DNA from: Bacteroidia bacterium
GTDB taxonomy: Bacteria > Bacteroidota > Ignavibacteria > SZUA-365
NCBI GenBank assembly: GCA_027493955.1
Contig: JAOSJT010000001.1
Span: 3,893,131-3,957,130 of the forward strand
Length of the DNA stretch: 64,000 bases
Direction of reading: 5' to 3'
The translations under genes were made by a program, and so were the position numbers. The notes below the pieces were generated by a model, which worked only from the letters and a program-made list of their open reading frames with translations, was not told the origin of the DNA and searched no databases. Shown in pieces: positions 26,355 to 34,696 of this stretch. Numbering within the stretch: the first letter of the stretch is position 1; every line of letters begins with the position of its first letter.

Positions 26355-28043
26355 ATGTCCCAGCGATTCGAACCAAAACTGATCACCGCAATCCGGGAGG
26401 GTTACGGGAAACAAACCTTTTTCGCGGATCTCACCGCCGGCGTGATTGTCGCTATCGTGGCGCTGCCGTTGGCCATCGCATTCGCCATCGCGTCGGGTGT
26501 AAAACCCGAGCAGGGATTGTACACCGCCATTATCGCCGGAGCCACCATTTCCGTACTGGGAGGCAGCCGCGTGCAGATCAGCGGTCCCACCGGGGCGTTC
26601 ATCGTGGTTATTTACGGTATTGTCCAACAATACGGCTATAACGGTCTCGCAATCGCCACCGTCATTGCAGGTGTATTACTCATCGGGATGGGCCTGGCGC
26701 GCATGGGCACCTTGCTCAAGTTCATCCCCTATCCGCTGACCGTGGGCTTCACCAGTGGCATTGCACTCATCATACTTTCGTCCCAGGTAAAGGATTTGCT
26801 GGGACTGGAGACGGGTGCCGTTCCTGCGGACTTCATCGAGAAATGGGGTGTGTACGCTCAGGCGATCCATACGGCCAATCCGGCAGCCATCGGTGTGGCG
26901 ATCATGTCCATACTCATCATCGTATTGTGGCCGAAGGTGACCTCGAAGGTCCCGGGTTCACTCATCGCCATACTGGCCGCGACGTCAGCGGTGCATGTAT
27001 TCAACATCCCCGTCGAGACCATCGGCAGCCGCTTCGGCTCCGTCCCGACCGATTTGCCCACGCCGGAGGTCCCGACGATCACCTGGGCATTGGTACGCGA
27101 GCTGTTTTCCCCGGCGTTGACCATCGCACTGCTCGGCGCCATTGAATCGTTGCTCTCCGCCGTTGTCGCGGACGGCATGATGGGTACCCGACACCGGTCG
27201 AACATGGAGCTTGTGGCGCAGGGTGCGGGAAACATCATTTCGCCCATATTCGGCGGTATACCAGCCACGGGTGCCATCGCACGCACAGCAACGAATATTC
27301 GCAACGGAGGTAAAACTCCTGTATCGGGGCTCGTGCACTCCTCGGTGCTGCTTCTGATCATGCTGTTCCTCGGTCAGTGGGCCGCACTGATCCCGATGCC
27401 AGCTCTGGCGGCCATTCTCGTCGTCGTGGCCTACAATATGAGCGAATGGCGCACGTTCAGGAAACTCCTGAAAAGCCCGAAGAGCGATGTGCTTGTTCTG
27501 GTGGTCACGTTTGGCCTCACCGTCATCATCGATCTTACAGTGGCAATTGAAGTCGGCATTGGTCTCGCCGCACTGCTGTTCATGAAACGCATGAGCGATA
27601 CCACCGAGGTGCAGATTATCACGCGAGGCCTCAGCGAAGGAGAGAAAGAGGAGGAAACGGCGGATGATTTCAGCCTGGCCTCACGCGACGTACCCGATGA
27701 TGTTGCTGTATTCGAGGTCCAGGGCTCGTTGTTCTTCGGTGCCGTCGAGCAGTTCAAGGAAACGCTCAAGGATATCCGTCTCAAGCCGGTGGTCTTCATT
27801 CTTCGTATGCGTAACGTCATCGCCATCGACGCGACGGGTTTACTGGCCATCGAAGATCTCGTGACGAGCATGAACAGGCAGGGTATTTACTTCCTGCTCT
27901 CCGGAGCGCACGCGCAGCCGCTCTTCGCCATGCGCGGATCAGGACTGCTCGACCTTATCGGTGATGACCGCCTCTGCGGGAATATCGACGAGGCCCTTCG
28001 GAAAGCGCGTGAATATCTGGGAGTGGTAAAAGGCCAAGAATAA
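26355..28043 (+). CDS. SulP-family anion transporter with STAS domain
   Basis: A 562-residue SulP/SLC26 transporter. The N-terminal region has the sulfate-transporter signature (FFADLTAGVIVAIVALPLAI, SGVKPEQGLYTAIIAG) and SGPTGAFIVVIYG, followed by about 12-14 helices. The C-terminal STAS domain spans roughly residues 450-560 (VAVFEVQGSLFFGAVEQF, VIAIDATGLLAIEDL). Members move sulfate or bicarbonate; the substrate is not determined. No carbonic anhydrase is adjacent. The ATG at 26355 is preferred to an upstream TTG that adds 14 unremarkable residues. Short AGAGC heptamers lie just before the start on the opposite strand. Confidence 0.93.
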   Translation: MSQRFEPKLITAIREGYGKQTFFADLTAGVIVAIVALPLAIAFAIASGVKPEQGLYTAIIAGATISVLGGSRVQISGPTGAFIVVIYGIVQQYGYNGLAIATVIAGVLLIGMGLARMGTLLKFIPYPLTVGFTSGIALIILSSQVKDLLGLETGAVPADFIEKWGVYAQAIHTANPAAIGVAIMSILIIVLWPKVTSKVPGSLIAILAATSAVHVFNIPVETIGSRFGSVPTDLPTPEVPTITWALVRELFSPALTIALLGAIESLLSAVVADGMMGTRHRSNMELVAQGAGNIISPIFGGIPATGAIARTATNIRNGGKTPVSGLVHSSVLLLIMLFLGQWAALIPMPALAAILVVVAYNMSEWRTFRKLLKSPKSDVLVLVVTFGLTVIIDLTVAIEVGIGLAALLFMKRMSDTTEVQIITRGLSEGEKEEETADDFSLASRDVPDDVAVFEVQGSLFFGAVEQFKETLKDIRLKPVVFILRMRNVIAIDATGLLAIEDLVTSMNRQGIYFLLSGAHAQPLFAMRGSGLLDLIGDDRLCGNIDEALRKAREYLGVVKGQE

Positions 28044-28118
28044 AACACGAATAGGGTCGAAGCTGTACTCCTTGTACCTGTACATCGTGTATGGAATGTA
28101 CGCTTTCCGCTTCACCGG

Positions 28119-28718
28119 CTAGAGCACAAATCCCACGCCGAGCAGCAGCGCGAGTGAACTGACAGTGTGGTCCATCGTGTACAACGCATCACCCGTTTCA
28201 TACATCTGAATCCGGTAATTCGCTTCGATGCGGATGAGTCCCCGGCCGGCGGGGCGGATTTTCAAGCCCGCACCCAGACTGATAATCCCGACGTCGAAGC
28301 CGTCTGTCAGGCGAGAGATGTTGTCGTAGACAGGTACGGCCAGCCCATTCGCTACGCCGTAGCCTCCGCGTAAAAACCATGCGACGATGCTCCGACGCCG
28401 GCTCTGTGTATAGGATAGATGCAGCACCGCCGACTGTGCGGGACGCACACCTTTGAGCGTGCGAAGGCCCAGTTCCAGTTCTGCCGAGAGACCGTTGATC
28501 AGGTAATACGCCGGTGTGGCCGCGACGTACAGGTACAGTCTCTCGCTCGACGAAGTGCTGCCGGGAACAGACGGATCGGCGAAGGTCAGCTCTGTCGTTG
28601 TCGTGACCGAGCCCACCGTACCAAGGAGTATCAGCTCACCGTCACCCTGCCTGTATTGCGCATGCCCAAGCGTGGAGAAAAAAAAGCACATGAGGGAAAG
28701 AATCAAGAATTGTCGCAT
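28119..28718 (-). CDS. Small outer-membrane beta-barrel-like protein
   Basis: A 199-residue protein with a clear signal peptide (FLILSLMCFFFSTLGHAQ). The mature part consists of alternating amphipathic strands (ERLYLYVAATPAYYLI, LSAELELGLRTLKG, IIRIEANYRI-like stretches) and ends in hydrophobic VSSLALLLGVGFVL, consistent with an eight-stranded OmpA-type barrel. No enzymatic motif is present and no family name can be given safely. It is convergent with the SulP gene, 75 bases apart. Confidence 0.7.
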   Translation of the reverse strand: MRQFLILSLMCFFFSTLGHAQYRQGDGELILLGTVGSVTTTTELTFADPSVPGSTSSSERLYLYVAATPAYYLINGLSAELELGLRTLKGVRPAQSAVLHLSYTQSRRRSIVAWFLRGGYGVANGLAVPVYDNISRLTDGFDVGIISLGAGLKIRPAGRGLIRIEANYRIQMYETGDALYTMDHTVSSLALLLGVGFVL

Positions 28719-28796
28719 GCATCCTCCGCTTGCTGAAATTCATGGCTGCTGGTACGTGGCGTACGTGTGTGTGCGCTAGACTGAAAGTGACATCGG

Positions 28797-28811
28797 CGGA
28801 AATATACGATG
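28797..28811 (-). promoter_or_regulatory. Promoter-like element for the beta-barrel gene
   Basis: The minus strand reads ATCGTATATTTCCGC about 80 bases before the ATG at 28718, the best match in the window to the CGTATATTT element. Motif-based inference. Confidence 0.4.
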
Positions 28812-28924
28812 TGCTCCGTCAAGGTTCAAACGACTGCCACGAGAGCCAAAGACACGGGATACCGGCCATCGGTTTTTGTCGTGTCCCCTAATACCCCCTA
28901 TTGATTTTTCACCCCGTCTCCCCA

Positions 28925-29950
28925 TCAACGAATCACCTTGGAGGCGGCCTTGCCAAGGCGATTCATAACCGCATAACCGATGCCCTCCTCAGGAATGCCG
29001 GGACAGAAAATGATGTCCGCACCTCCGGCGTCGAGTGCCCGTAGCCCTGCGTACATCATACGCGCATAGTCCACCGCAGCGCCTTCCCCAAGACTGAAGC
29101 GCAGATCCGCCCCGGTGGAATCGAAACGCTCTGGTGCGAGCAAAGCCGTCCGTTTACCGGTGCGCTGTGCCTGAAGCATACGGCGTTTGAGAGTTCCTTC
29201 CGCATCGGGATGCTCACTGCGTATCACGACCAGCTCCGCCTCCGGAGCATAATGCTTGTACTTCATTCCCGGAGCGGCCGGCCGGTCAGGGATGTCTGTC
29301 GCGAAATAGACGCGTGATTGAATAACATCTTCGAGGTCTTCGCGTGTCACGGTACCTGGACGGAGTATGGTCGGCAGATCTGTGGTCAAATCAAGCACCG
29401 TGGACTCTATTCCGACATCACAGCTCCCTCCGTCGAGCACGGCGAAGATCAAGCCCTTCAAATCGTGATACACGTCGAGACCGCTGGTAGGGCTGGGCCT
29501 CCCCGATATATTCGCCGATGGTGCGGCAACGGGCACAGCTGCTGCACGCAGAAACTCCCTGGTGAGCTGGTGATCCGGCATACGCAGCGCGACAGAGGAG
29601 AGCCCCGCAGTCACGATGTCCGGAACCGCTGCATTGCGCGGTACGACCATCGTCAGCGGACCCGGCCAGAATTCATTGGCCAGTTCGGTGAACAGAGGGG
29701 GCACGTCCTGCATTAGCTCTGTCGCCTGTTTGCGTGAATGTACGTGCACGATCAACGGATTGTCCTCAGGGCGCCCTTTCACACGAAAAATTTCCCGGAC
29801 TGCCCGCTCGTCAAGCGCGTTTGCTCCGAGCCCGTACACCGTTTCGGTTGGAAAGGCGACAAGCTTTCCCTGCCGCAATGCGTCCGAGGCTTTGACGACA
29901 CTGTCGCTGCGTTGCGACGCTGTCTGTGTCTGGAGAAAAATGGTTCTCAT
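28925..29950 (-). CDS. L-threonylcarbamoyladenylate synthase (Sua5/YwlC type)
   Basis: A 341-residue long-form Sua5. The YrdC domain carries VAFPTETVYGLGANALDE, KGRPEDNPLIVHV and APSANISGRPSPT. A linker (APGMKYKHYAPEAELVVI) leads to the C-terminal Sua5 domain. It makes threonylcarbamoyl-AMP from threonine, bicarbonate and ATP for the t6A37 modification of tRNA; the long form includes the extra domain absent from TsaC. It stands alone with the hypothetical gene at 30050-30661 about 100 bases upstream on the same strand. Confidence 0.94.
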   Translation of the reverse strand: MRTIFLQTQTASQRSDSVVKASDALRQGKLVAFPTETVYGLGANALDERAVREIFRVKGRPEDNPLIVHVHSRKQATELMQDVPPLFTELANEFWPGPLTMVVPRNAAVPDIVTAGLSSVALRMPDHQLTREFLRAAAVPVAAPSANISGRPSPTSGLDVYHDLKGLIFAVLDGGSCDVGIESTVLDLTTDLPTILRPGTVTREDLEDVIQSRVYFATDIPDRPAAPGMKYKHYAPEAELVVIRSEHPDAEGTLKRRMLQAQRTGKRTALLAPERFDSTGADLRFSLGEGAAVDYARMMYAGLRALDAGGADIIFCPGIPEEGIGYAVMNRLGKAASKVIR

Positions 29951-30049
29951 ACCGGGCTGCCTGCAAGCGGTTGGAGTTGCCAGCGGAACGGGAGCGAAAA
30001 AATGAATGGATCGCTCCGATGTATTTCGAGGAACGGATTCCGCAAAAAG

Positions 30050-30661
30050 TCAGAATAGTTCTTCCTGTTCCAGAATACGGTCACCGGAGGTGTTCTTGTC
30101 CGGGGTCTGATACAGTTCTTCCATGAAAAAATCGTTGGCGCTGCGAAGGAGACCGGTCACCTCGCCCACGGTGTGCGGTATGCCCTCAAGAGAGTCCCGC
30201 GCGAGCTGCGCGGCGACGGTGGTAAACGCCCTGCCAAGTATCAGCGTGCGCAGGATGCTGTCCGCACTCCAGGTGTGCAGCGCTATGCTGCAGTGCAGGG
30301 AATTCCCGCCGGAAAAGCTCATGCGGATTCCGAAGGTTTCCGCTGCCTGTGCGAGTGTATCCCAGCCAACATAGGCACGGATGAGAAGATCGGTAAGCAG
30401 AAAATGATCGTCCTCGACGACAAAGCGCACCTCCTCGCGGAAACCCTCGCGAAACACTCTGGCCGGGAAAGGATACACGGTGTCGAAGAGGCGGAGGAGT
30501 GCTTCGTCCTCGTGCTCTTCGAAGCGGACGCGTTGCAGCACCTTGCCCTGAATGCGGTAAAACACCCCCGATTCGGAAGCGAACGGGTGCCAGCAGCCAT
30601 CCCGCTGCAGCCAGGCGGAGGCTTTCGAAAATCGTGATGTCGGTGTCTGCTGGTATTTCAT
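30050..30661 (-). CDS. Protein of unknown function
   Basis: A 203-residue soluble protein with no signal peptide or membrane helix that I do not recognise. Its composition is balanced, with segments such as YRIQGKVLQRVRFEE, FREEVRFVVEDDHFLL and HTWSADSILRTLILG, suggesting an alpha/beta domain of the CesT/YbjN chaperone-like type; this is only an impression. The ATG at 30661 is used; the frame runs to 31252 but that part is antisense to the CBS-domain gene. A CGTATTAT element lies about 20 bases upstream. It is divergent from the CBS gene and precedes sua5. Confidence 0.65.
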   Translation of the reverse strand: MKYQQTPTSRFSKASAWLQRDGCWHPFASESGVFYRIQGKVLQRVRFEEHEDEALLRLFDTVYPFPARVFREGFREEVRFVVEDDHFLLTDLLIRAYVGWDTLAQAAETFGIRMSFSGGNSLHCSIALHTWSADSILRTLILGRAFTTVAAQLARDSLEGIPHTVGEVTGLLRSANDFFMEELYQTPDKNTSGDRILEQEELF

Positions 30662-30857
30662 AGCCGGTCTGATAATACGAAATTTTTCGATGCGGGGGGG
30701 ACGCTGAGTTCGCAGATCAACGAGGAGAGTGAGCATGGCTCCAGTCAGACCTCCTCGGCCCCCGTAGACAGCAGACAGAACGCTCTCTTGCATTTTCATT
30801 CCGCAATTCCTATCGTTCAGGCGGTACTTCCATTTCAGTTGTCGCAGGAGTGTTCGC

Positions 30858-31293
30858 ATGAAGATCAAGGATATCGTCAAAGCCAAGGGCGCCACCGTGT
30901 TCAGCATCCACCCGGACAAGACGGTACGCGATGCCATCGGCATGCTGGTGCAGTACAACATCGGCTCGCTGCTTGTCGTGGAAGACGCGCGCCCCGTCGG
31001 CATCTTCACAGAGCGCGATACGCTGCGCATCTGCGCGAAAGAGGATGTACGCCTGGAGGACGTCCGCATTGCCGATGTCATGACCAGGGATCTCATTATC
31101 GGAGAGCTCGAAGACGACGTTGAAGACATGATGAAAGTCATGACCTCCAAACACATTCGCCACCTCCCCATTCTCGAAAATGGGTATCTCGCCGGCATGG
31201 TGTCCATCGGTGATCTCGTCAAATCCCAGTTGGACGAAAACGCTGTCACCATCCATTACCTGCGCGACTACATTACCGGGAAGGACATGCGGT

Positions 31294-31295
<2 letters not shown>
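30858..31295 (+). CDS. Tandem CBS-domain protein
   Basis: A 145-residue protein made almost entirely of two CBS motifs: the first ends LVVEDARPVGIFTERDTLRI, the second ILENGYLAGMVSIGDLVK. Such stand-alone pairs bind adenosine nucleotides (AMP, ATP, SAM) and act as energy sensors for partner proteins, which are unknown here. A GGAG ribosome site is present eight to ten bases before the ATG. The stop codon is embedded in the first unit of a heptamer array that fills the 3' flank. Confidence 0.9.
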
Positions 31296-31352
<57 letters not shown>

Positions 31353-31493
31353 ACGCTCGTGCGTTACGAACGTCCGTGTAGCGAACAATATCCGCTGTTT
31401 GGGTATTGTGCTCATCCGACCGTCCCGCCTTCTGAAGTCAGGTGCCAGCACGATTCGAGCCCCCCGCACGGCTGTGCGCTTTGCTCTACATTT

Positions 31494-32152
31494 CCCGCCT
31501 GCGCCAAAACAAATTATCGGGATCCCGCAGCGCTGTGCAATGGCTTCGGCGGGCAGGCCCTATCCTCCTGAACTGGGGTGCTTGTACAATGCGAGCGATT
31601 CCGCACAGACATGCTCTCTGCTCTTCGCTCTCCCCGCCTGCGCCAAAACAAATTATCGGGATCCCGCAGCGCTGTGCAATGGCTTCGGCGGGCAGGCCCT
31701 ATCCTCCTGAACTGGGGTGCTTGTACAATGCGAGCGATTCCGCACAGACATGCTCTCTCCGCTTCGCTCTCCCCGCCTGCGCCAAAACTAATTATCGGGA
31801 TCCCGCAGCGCTGTGCAATGGCTTCGGCGGGCAGGCCCTTTCCTCCTGAACTGGGGTGCTTGTACAATGCGAGCGATTCCGCACAGACATGCTCTCTGCT
31901 CTTCGCTCTCCCCGCCTGCGCCAAACAAATTATCGGGATCCCGCAGCGCTGTGCAATGGCTTCGGCGGGCAGGCCCTATCCTCCTGAACTGGGGTGCTTG
32001 TACAATGCGAGCGATTCCGCACAGACATGCTCTCTACGCTTCGCTCTCCCCGCCTGCGCCAAAACAAATTATCGGGATCCCGCAGCGCTGTGCAATGGCT
32101 TCGGCGGGCAGGCCCTTTCCTCCTGAACTGGGGTGCTTGTACAATGCGAGCG
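31494..32152. repeat. 139-bp tandem repeat array (about 4.7 copies)
   Basis: Five units start at 31494, 31633, 31772, 31911 and 32049, so the spacings are 139, 139, 139 and 138. The last unit stops after about 104 bases. Units are nearly identical, differing by single substitutions (e.g. ACAAATT to ACTAATT, CCCTATCC to CCCTTTCC) and one deleted A. Each contains a perfect CGGGATCCCG palindrome and, on the minus strand, three AGAGC heptamers. The preceding 50 bases look like a decayed copy. The array fills the space between convergent CBS and EnvC-like genes. Reading frames through it are artefacts: 139 is not a multiple of three and the same peptide recurs in different frames. Confidence 0.97.
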
Positions 32153-32154
32153 CA

Positions 32155-32182
32155 AATCGTTAATCGGCCTTCGTAAATCGTT
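32155..32182 (-). repeat. Degenerate heptanucleotide array (AACGATT type, 4 copies) at the EnvC-like gene stop
   Basis: On the minus strand the four 7-mers AACGATT, TACGAAG, GCCGATT, AACGATT begin at the first base after the TAA stop of the EnvC-like gene. Confidence 0.7.
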
Positions 32183-33430
32183 TTACCGCTTCGCGAGCCA
32201 TTGCAATGGATCGAGCTTTTGGCGTTTATACCAGAGTTCGAAATGCAGTCGAGGACCGCTGATGCCTTCGCCGCTCCTCGCTATGCTCTGACCTGCCGTT
32301 ACCTGCTGGCCTTTGCGGGCATTGATCTGCGAAAGGTGGGCATACACAGTAAAGAAGCCGCCCGCATGCTCTACGATGATGAGACTACCGTAGCCGGGAA
32401 TGAACTCCTGCATCTTGACCGTACCATCGGCGACGGCCTTGACGGTGGATCCAAGTGGCGCCGCTATGTCAATCCCGGGACTGATGGTAACGGTACCAAG
32501 TGTCGGATTGACGTTTTCTCCGAAAAATTCGACGACCGCCCCTGTGCCACCGGGCCAGGGAAGCCGACCTTTCAGTTTTCCGATAGCGGTATTCGCGATG
32601 GGTACGCTGGGTAATTCCTTATAGTCGCTGCCTTTCTTGCCGCCCGGAGTTTTTTTCCTGGATTCACTTTCCATGCGACGACGCTCACGCTCGATGAGAT
32701 CGGCAATGATGCGTTCGACACGTTTGGCTGCTTCCTGCTTGCGGCGAAGCTGTGTCTCGTACGACTGCCTGTCCTGACGCACCTTGACGAGCAGTTGTTG
32801 ATGCTCCTGTACTCGTCGCTGCAGATTCTGCTCTTCGCTCCGTTTTTCGCGGATGTTCTGCTGTTGTTCGTTCAACTTCTGCTCAAGCAGAGTCTTCTGC
32901 AGAGCGATCTTTTCCTTGCGTAAGCGGATTTCCTCCGCATCGAGACGGGCACGTTCCGAATAGGCTTTCAGATATTTCGAACGGATGAACAATTCATTGA
33001 CACTTCCTGAGCTGAATAACAATTCGGTATCATGCGTCCGTCCGCGACGGTACATATTCACGATCGTGCGCGCGTACTCGCGCTTCAGCTGTTTAAGCTC
33101 GTTCTCGGCGACACTCAGATTCAATTGTGCAACGGCGATTTCCTTCTGATTCTGAGCAATATCCTCGGTCAGTTTGTTCACCAGCGACCGAATCAGCAGT
33201 GTTTGTCTGTCGAAGTCGTCAAGACGCTGAATGGTGCTCTGTTCACGTTTCCGGTTTTCCTGAATCTGCTTCTCGAATTTTTTGATTTCCTCGCGCAGGG
33301 ATTTCAATTCGGCCTCTCTGCTCTTGACCCCGCCGGAGCGCTTCTGAGCGGATGCATCAACCGATACCAGAAGTTGCTGGAGTGCAAGGAAACACACGAT
33401 GGAAAATATGATGCCGGGACGAGCTTGCAT
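32183..33430 (-). CDS. EnvC-like degenerate LytM (M23) protein, murein hydrolase activator
   Basis: A 415-residue periplasmic protein. A signal sequence (IIFSIVCFLALQQLLVSV) leads to a long coiled coil (about residues 35-265), then a LytM/M23 domain at about 305-415. The domain retains ISPGIDIAAP, GYGSLIIVEHAGGF and VYAHLS, but lacks two zinc ligands: the His of HxxxD is replaced, and the HxH motif reads GPRLHFEL. Like E. coli EnvC it should therefore activate amidases at division rather than cut peptidoglycan. Start at 33430 is chosen because the signal peptide follows; ATG 33481 and TTG 33487 are alternatives. TPR, DUF4292 and M23 genes in this order form a common Bacteroidota cluster. Confidence 0.88.
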   Translation of the reverse strand: MQARPGIIFSIVCFLALQQLLVSVDASAQKRSGGVKSREAELKSLREEIKKFEKQIQENRKREQSTIQRLDDFDRQTLLIRSLVNKLTEDIAQNQKEIAVAQLNLSVAENELKQLKREYARTIVNMYRRGRTHDTELLFSSGSVNELFIRSKYLKAYSERARLDAEEIRLRKEKIALQKTLLEQKLNEQQQNIREKRSEEQNLQRRVQEHQQLLVKVRQDRQSYETQLRRKQEAAKRVERIIADLIERERRRMESESRKKTPGGKKGSDYKELPSVPIANTAIGKLKGRLPWPGGTGAVVEFFGENVNPTLGTVTISPGIDIAAPLGSTVKAVADGTVKMQEFIPGYGSLIIVEHAGGFFTVYAHLSQINARKGQQVTAGQSIARSGEGISGPRLHFELWYKRQKLDPLQWLAKR

Positions 33431-33901
33431 GGGGTGAGGATATGCTACAGATATTCGCAAGTTACGTGTTTTCACCAGCATTGACAATGTAAAATGAATG
33501 GGTTACGGCGATGAGCTGACATCTGGCTTCAAGAATTTGCGCAAATGCATAGCAATTGGTTGTCTGATAGCAAACGAACGCCTGCCTGCTGGAACGGGAT
33601 CCAGCCAATGGATGCTCCATTTGATGTACACCGGATCAAGGCGGAATGTCGTAGTTTTCGGCGCCCCGTGGCGCAGGCAATAGGCGGGGCGACAGACCTT
33701 CATTCCGACCTCCGGGATAGGAACTGCGCGTGCCGGACAAACAACCGTCGGTGCGCACGGGACCGCACCCGGACAGCACGAAGAACTGAAGACTTCCGGT
33801 CTATGTGTCGAAGACCAGATTTTCAGGGAAGGAGTCGTACGGGAGACCCGCCGGTCAATCGTGTATAGATCGGCGGATGTATGAAGTTCCTTGGGGAGAA
33901 A
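33431..33901. other. Intergenic region between EnvC-like and DUF4292 genes, no gene recognised
   Basis: Short open frames on both strands lack recognisable motifs or ribosome sites. Small GC-rich inverted repeats (e.g. GCGCCCCG with CGGGGCG near 33660-33700) are visible but without a T-run. It may hold the EnvC-like gene promoter. Confidence 0.4.
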
Positions 33902-34696
33902 TCAGAAATACACGCGTTTGGCCGACCGCGGTGCCGTGAAGGAAAACTGCACCGGATAATCGTTCACCGTCTGGTTCTGAAACACGAGCGAGAGGCTTTC
34001 CTCGGAGGCCGGCCTCGAGATGGACATGACTTGTGGCAGATGATGCTGTCCGCGCTTGCGGAAGTCTTTGTAGTTGACTTCCTCCAGAATGTCGCCCGTA
34101 CTGTCGCGACGGATGTAGCGGCGGACAGCGCGGTATCGTAAATCAACGGTATACTCCCTGCTTCCTGCGTTGTCCTTCCAGGTGAGAACGTAATTGTCAT
34201 TGTCGCGAAAGCCTTCAGGCGACGCGAGAGACTCGTCGGGCAAGCGGATAGCACCGGAGACAATATCCAGGATATCCTCGAATTCCAGACCCACACGGAG
34301 CACTCTCCGCAAATTCTCCGACGTCGTCGGACCCTCGGCTACCGTATTGTTGAAACCATCATAAAAAATGAAGGAAGACCTGGTGACGAGACTGCGCACC
34401 ACGGTGACACCGAACGGGCCGTTGATATCCAATTGCAGGGAATCGGGCCGGAGCATCTTGACGGAGATCGAAGCACTGTTGGACATTTCCGGTGAGTCGA
34501 TGGAGATGGTGCCATATCCTTCCACGGCATTAATGGCCTTATTCCTCTCTGCAACGAGGCGGAGCACCTCGCGCGTTTCGATTGGTCCGGACGTATCAAT
34601 ACCCGGCGTGGAAGAGCAGGCGGCGAGCAGGAGCACGCTCAAAACGAATGAAAGAAAAGGAAGCACGTGGTTCGGACGTTGAAATTCAATGGCCAT
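33902..34696 (-). CDS. DUF4292 lipoprotein (LolA/LolB-like fold predicted)
   Basis: A 264-residue lipoprotein; the signal peptide ends in lipobox LLLAAC near residue 28, followed by SSTPG. The mature domain follows the DUF4292 pattern (AINAVEGYGTISIDSPE, VKMLRPDSLQLDINGPFG, SFIFYDGFNNTVAEG). The family is thought to resemble LolA/LolB-type lipid- or lipoprotein-binding shells, though function is not established. Its start overlaps the TPR gene by 11 bases, so the upstream frame extension inside that gene is rejected. Confidence 0.85.
   Translation of the reverse strand: MAIEFQRPNHVLPFLSFVLSVLLLAACSSTPGIDTSGPIETREVLRLVAERNKAINAVEGYGTISIDSPEMSNSASISVKMLRPDSLQLDINGPFGVTVVRSLVTRSSFIFYDGFNNTVAEGPTTSENLRRVLRVGLEFEDILDIVSGAIRLPDESLASPEGFRDNDNYVLTWKDNAGSREYTVDLRYRAVRRYIRRDSTGDILEEVNYKDFRKRGQHHLPQVMSISRPASEESLSLVFQNQTVNDYPVQFSFTAPRSAKRVYF

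Noticed and set aside
30662-31252. N-terminal extension of the 30050 gene to 31252
   Set aside because: The extra 197 residues are antisense to the CBS-domain gene and rich in Ser/Met/Thr, a typical shadow composition.
31494-32152. CRISPR array
   Set aside because: Units are directly contiguous with no variable spacers, and no cas genes are present.
31442-32163. Open frames through the 139-bp repeat array
   Set aside because: The same peptide recurs in all three frames because 139 is not a multiple of three; there is no ribosome site or signal, so a repetitive protein gene is unlikely.
33503-33703. 66-residue minus-strand frame in the EnvC-DUF4292 gap
   Set aside because: No ribosome site, signal or motif was seen; it could be a remnant but cannot be supported.
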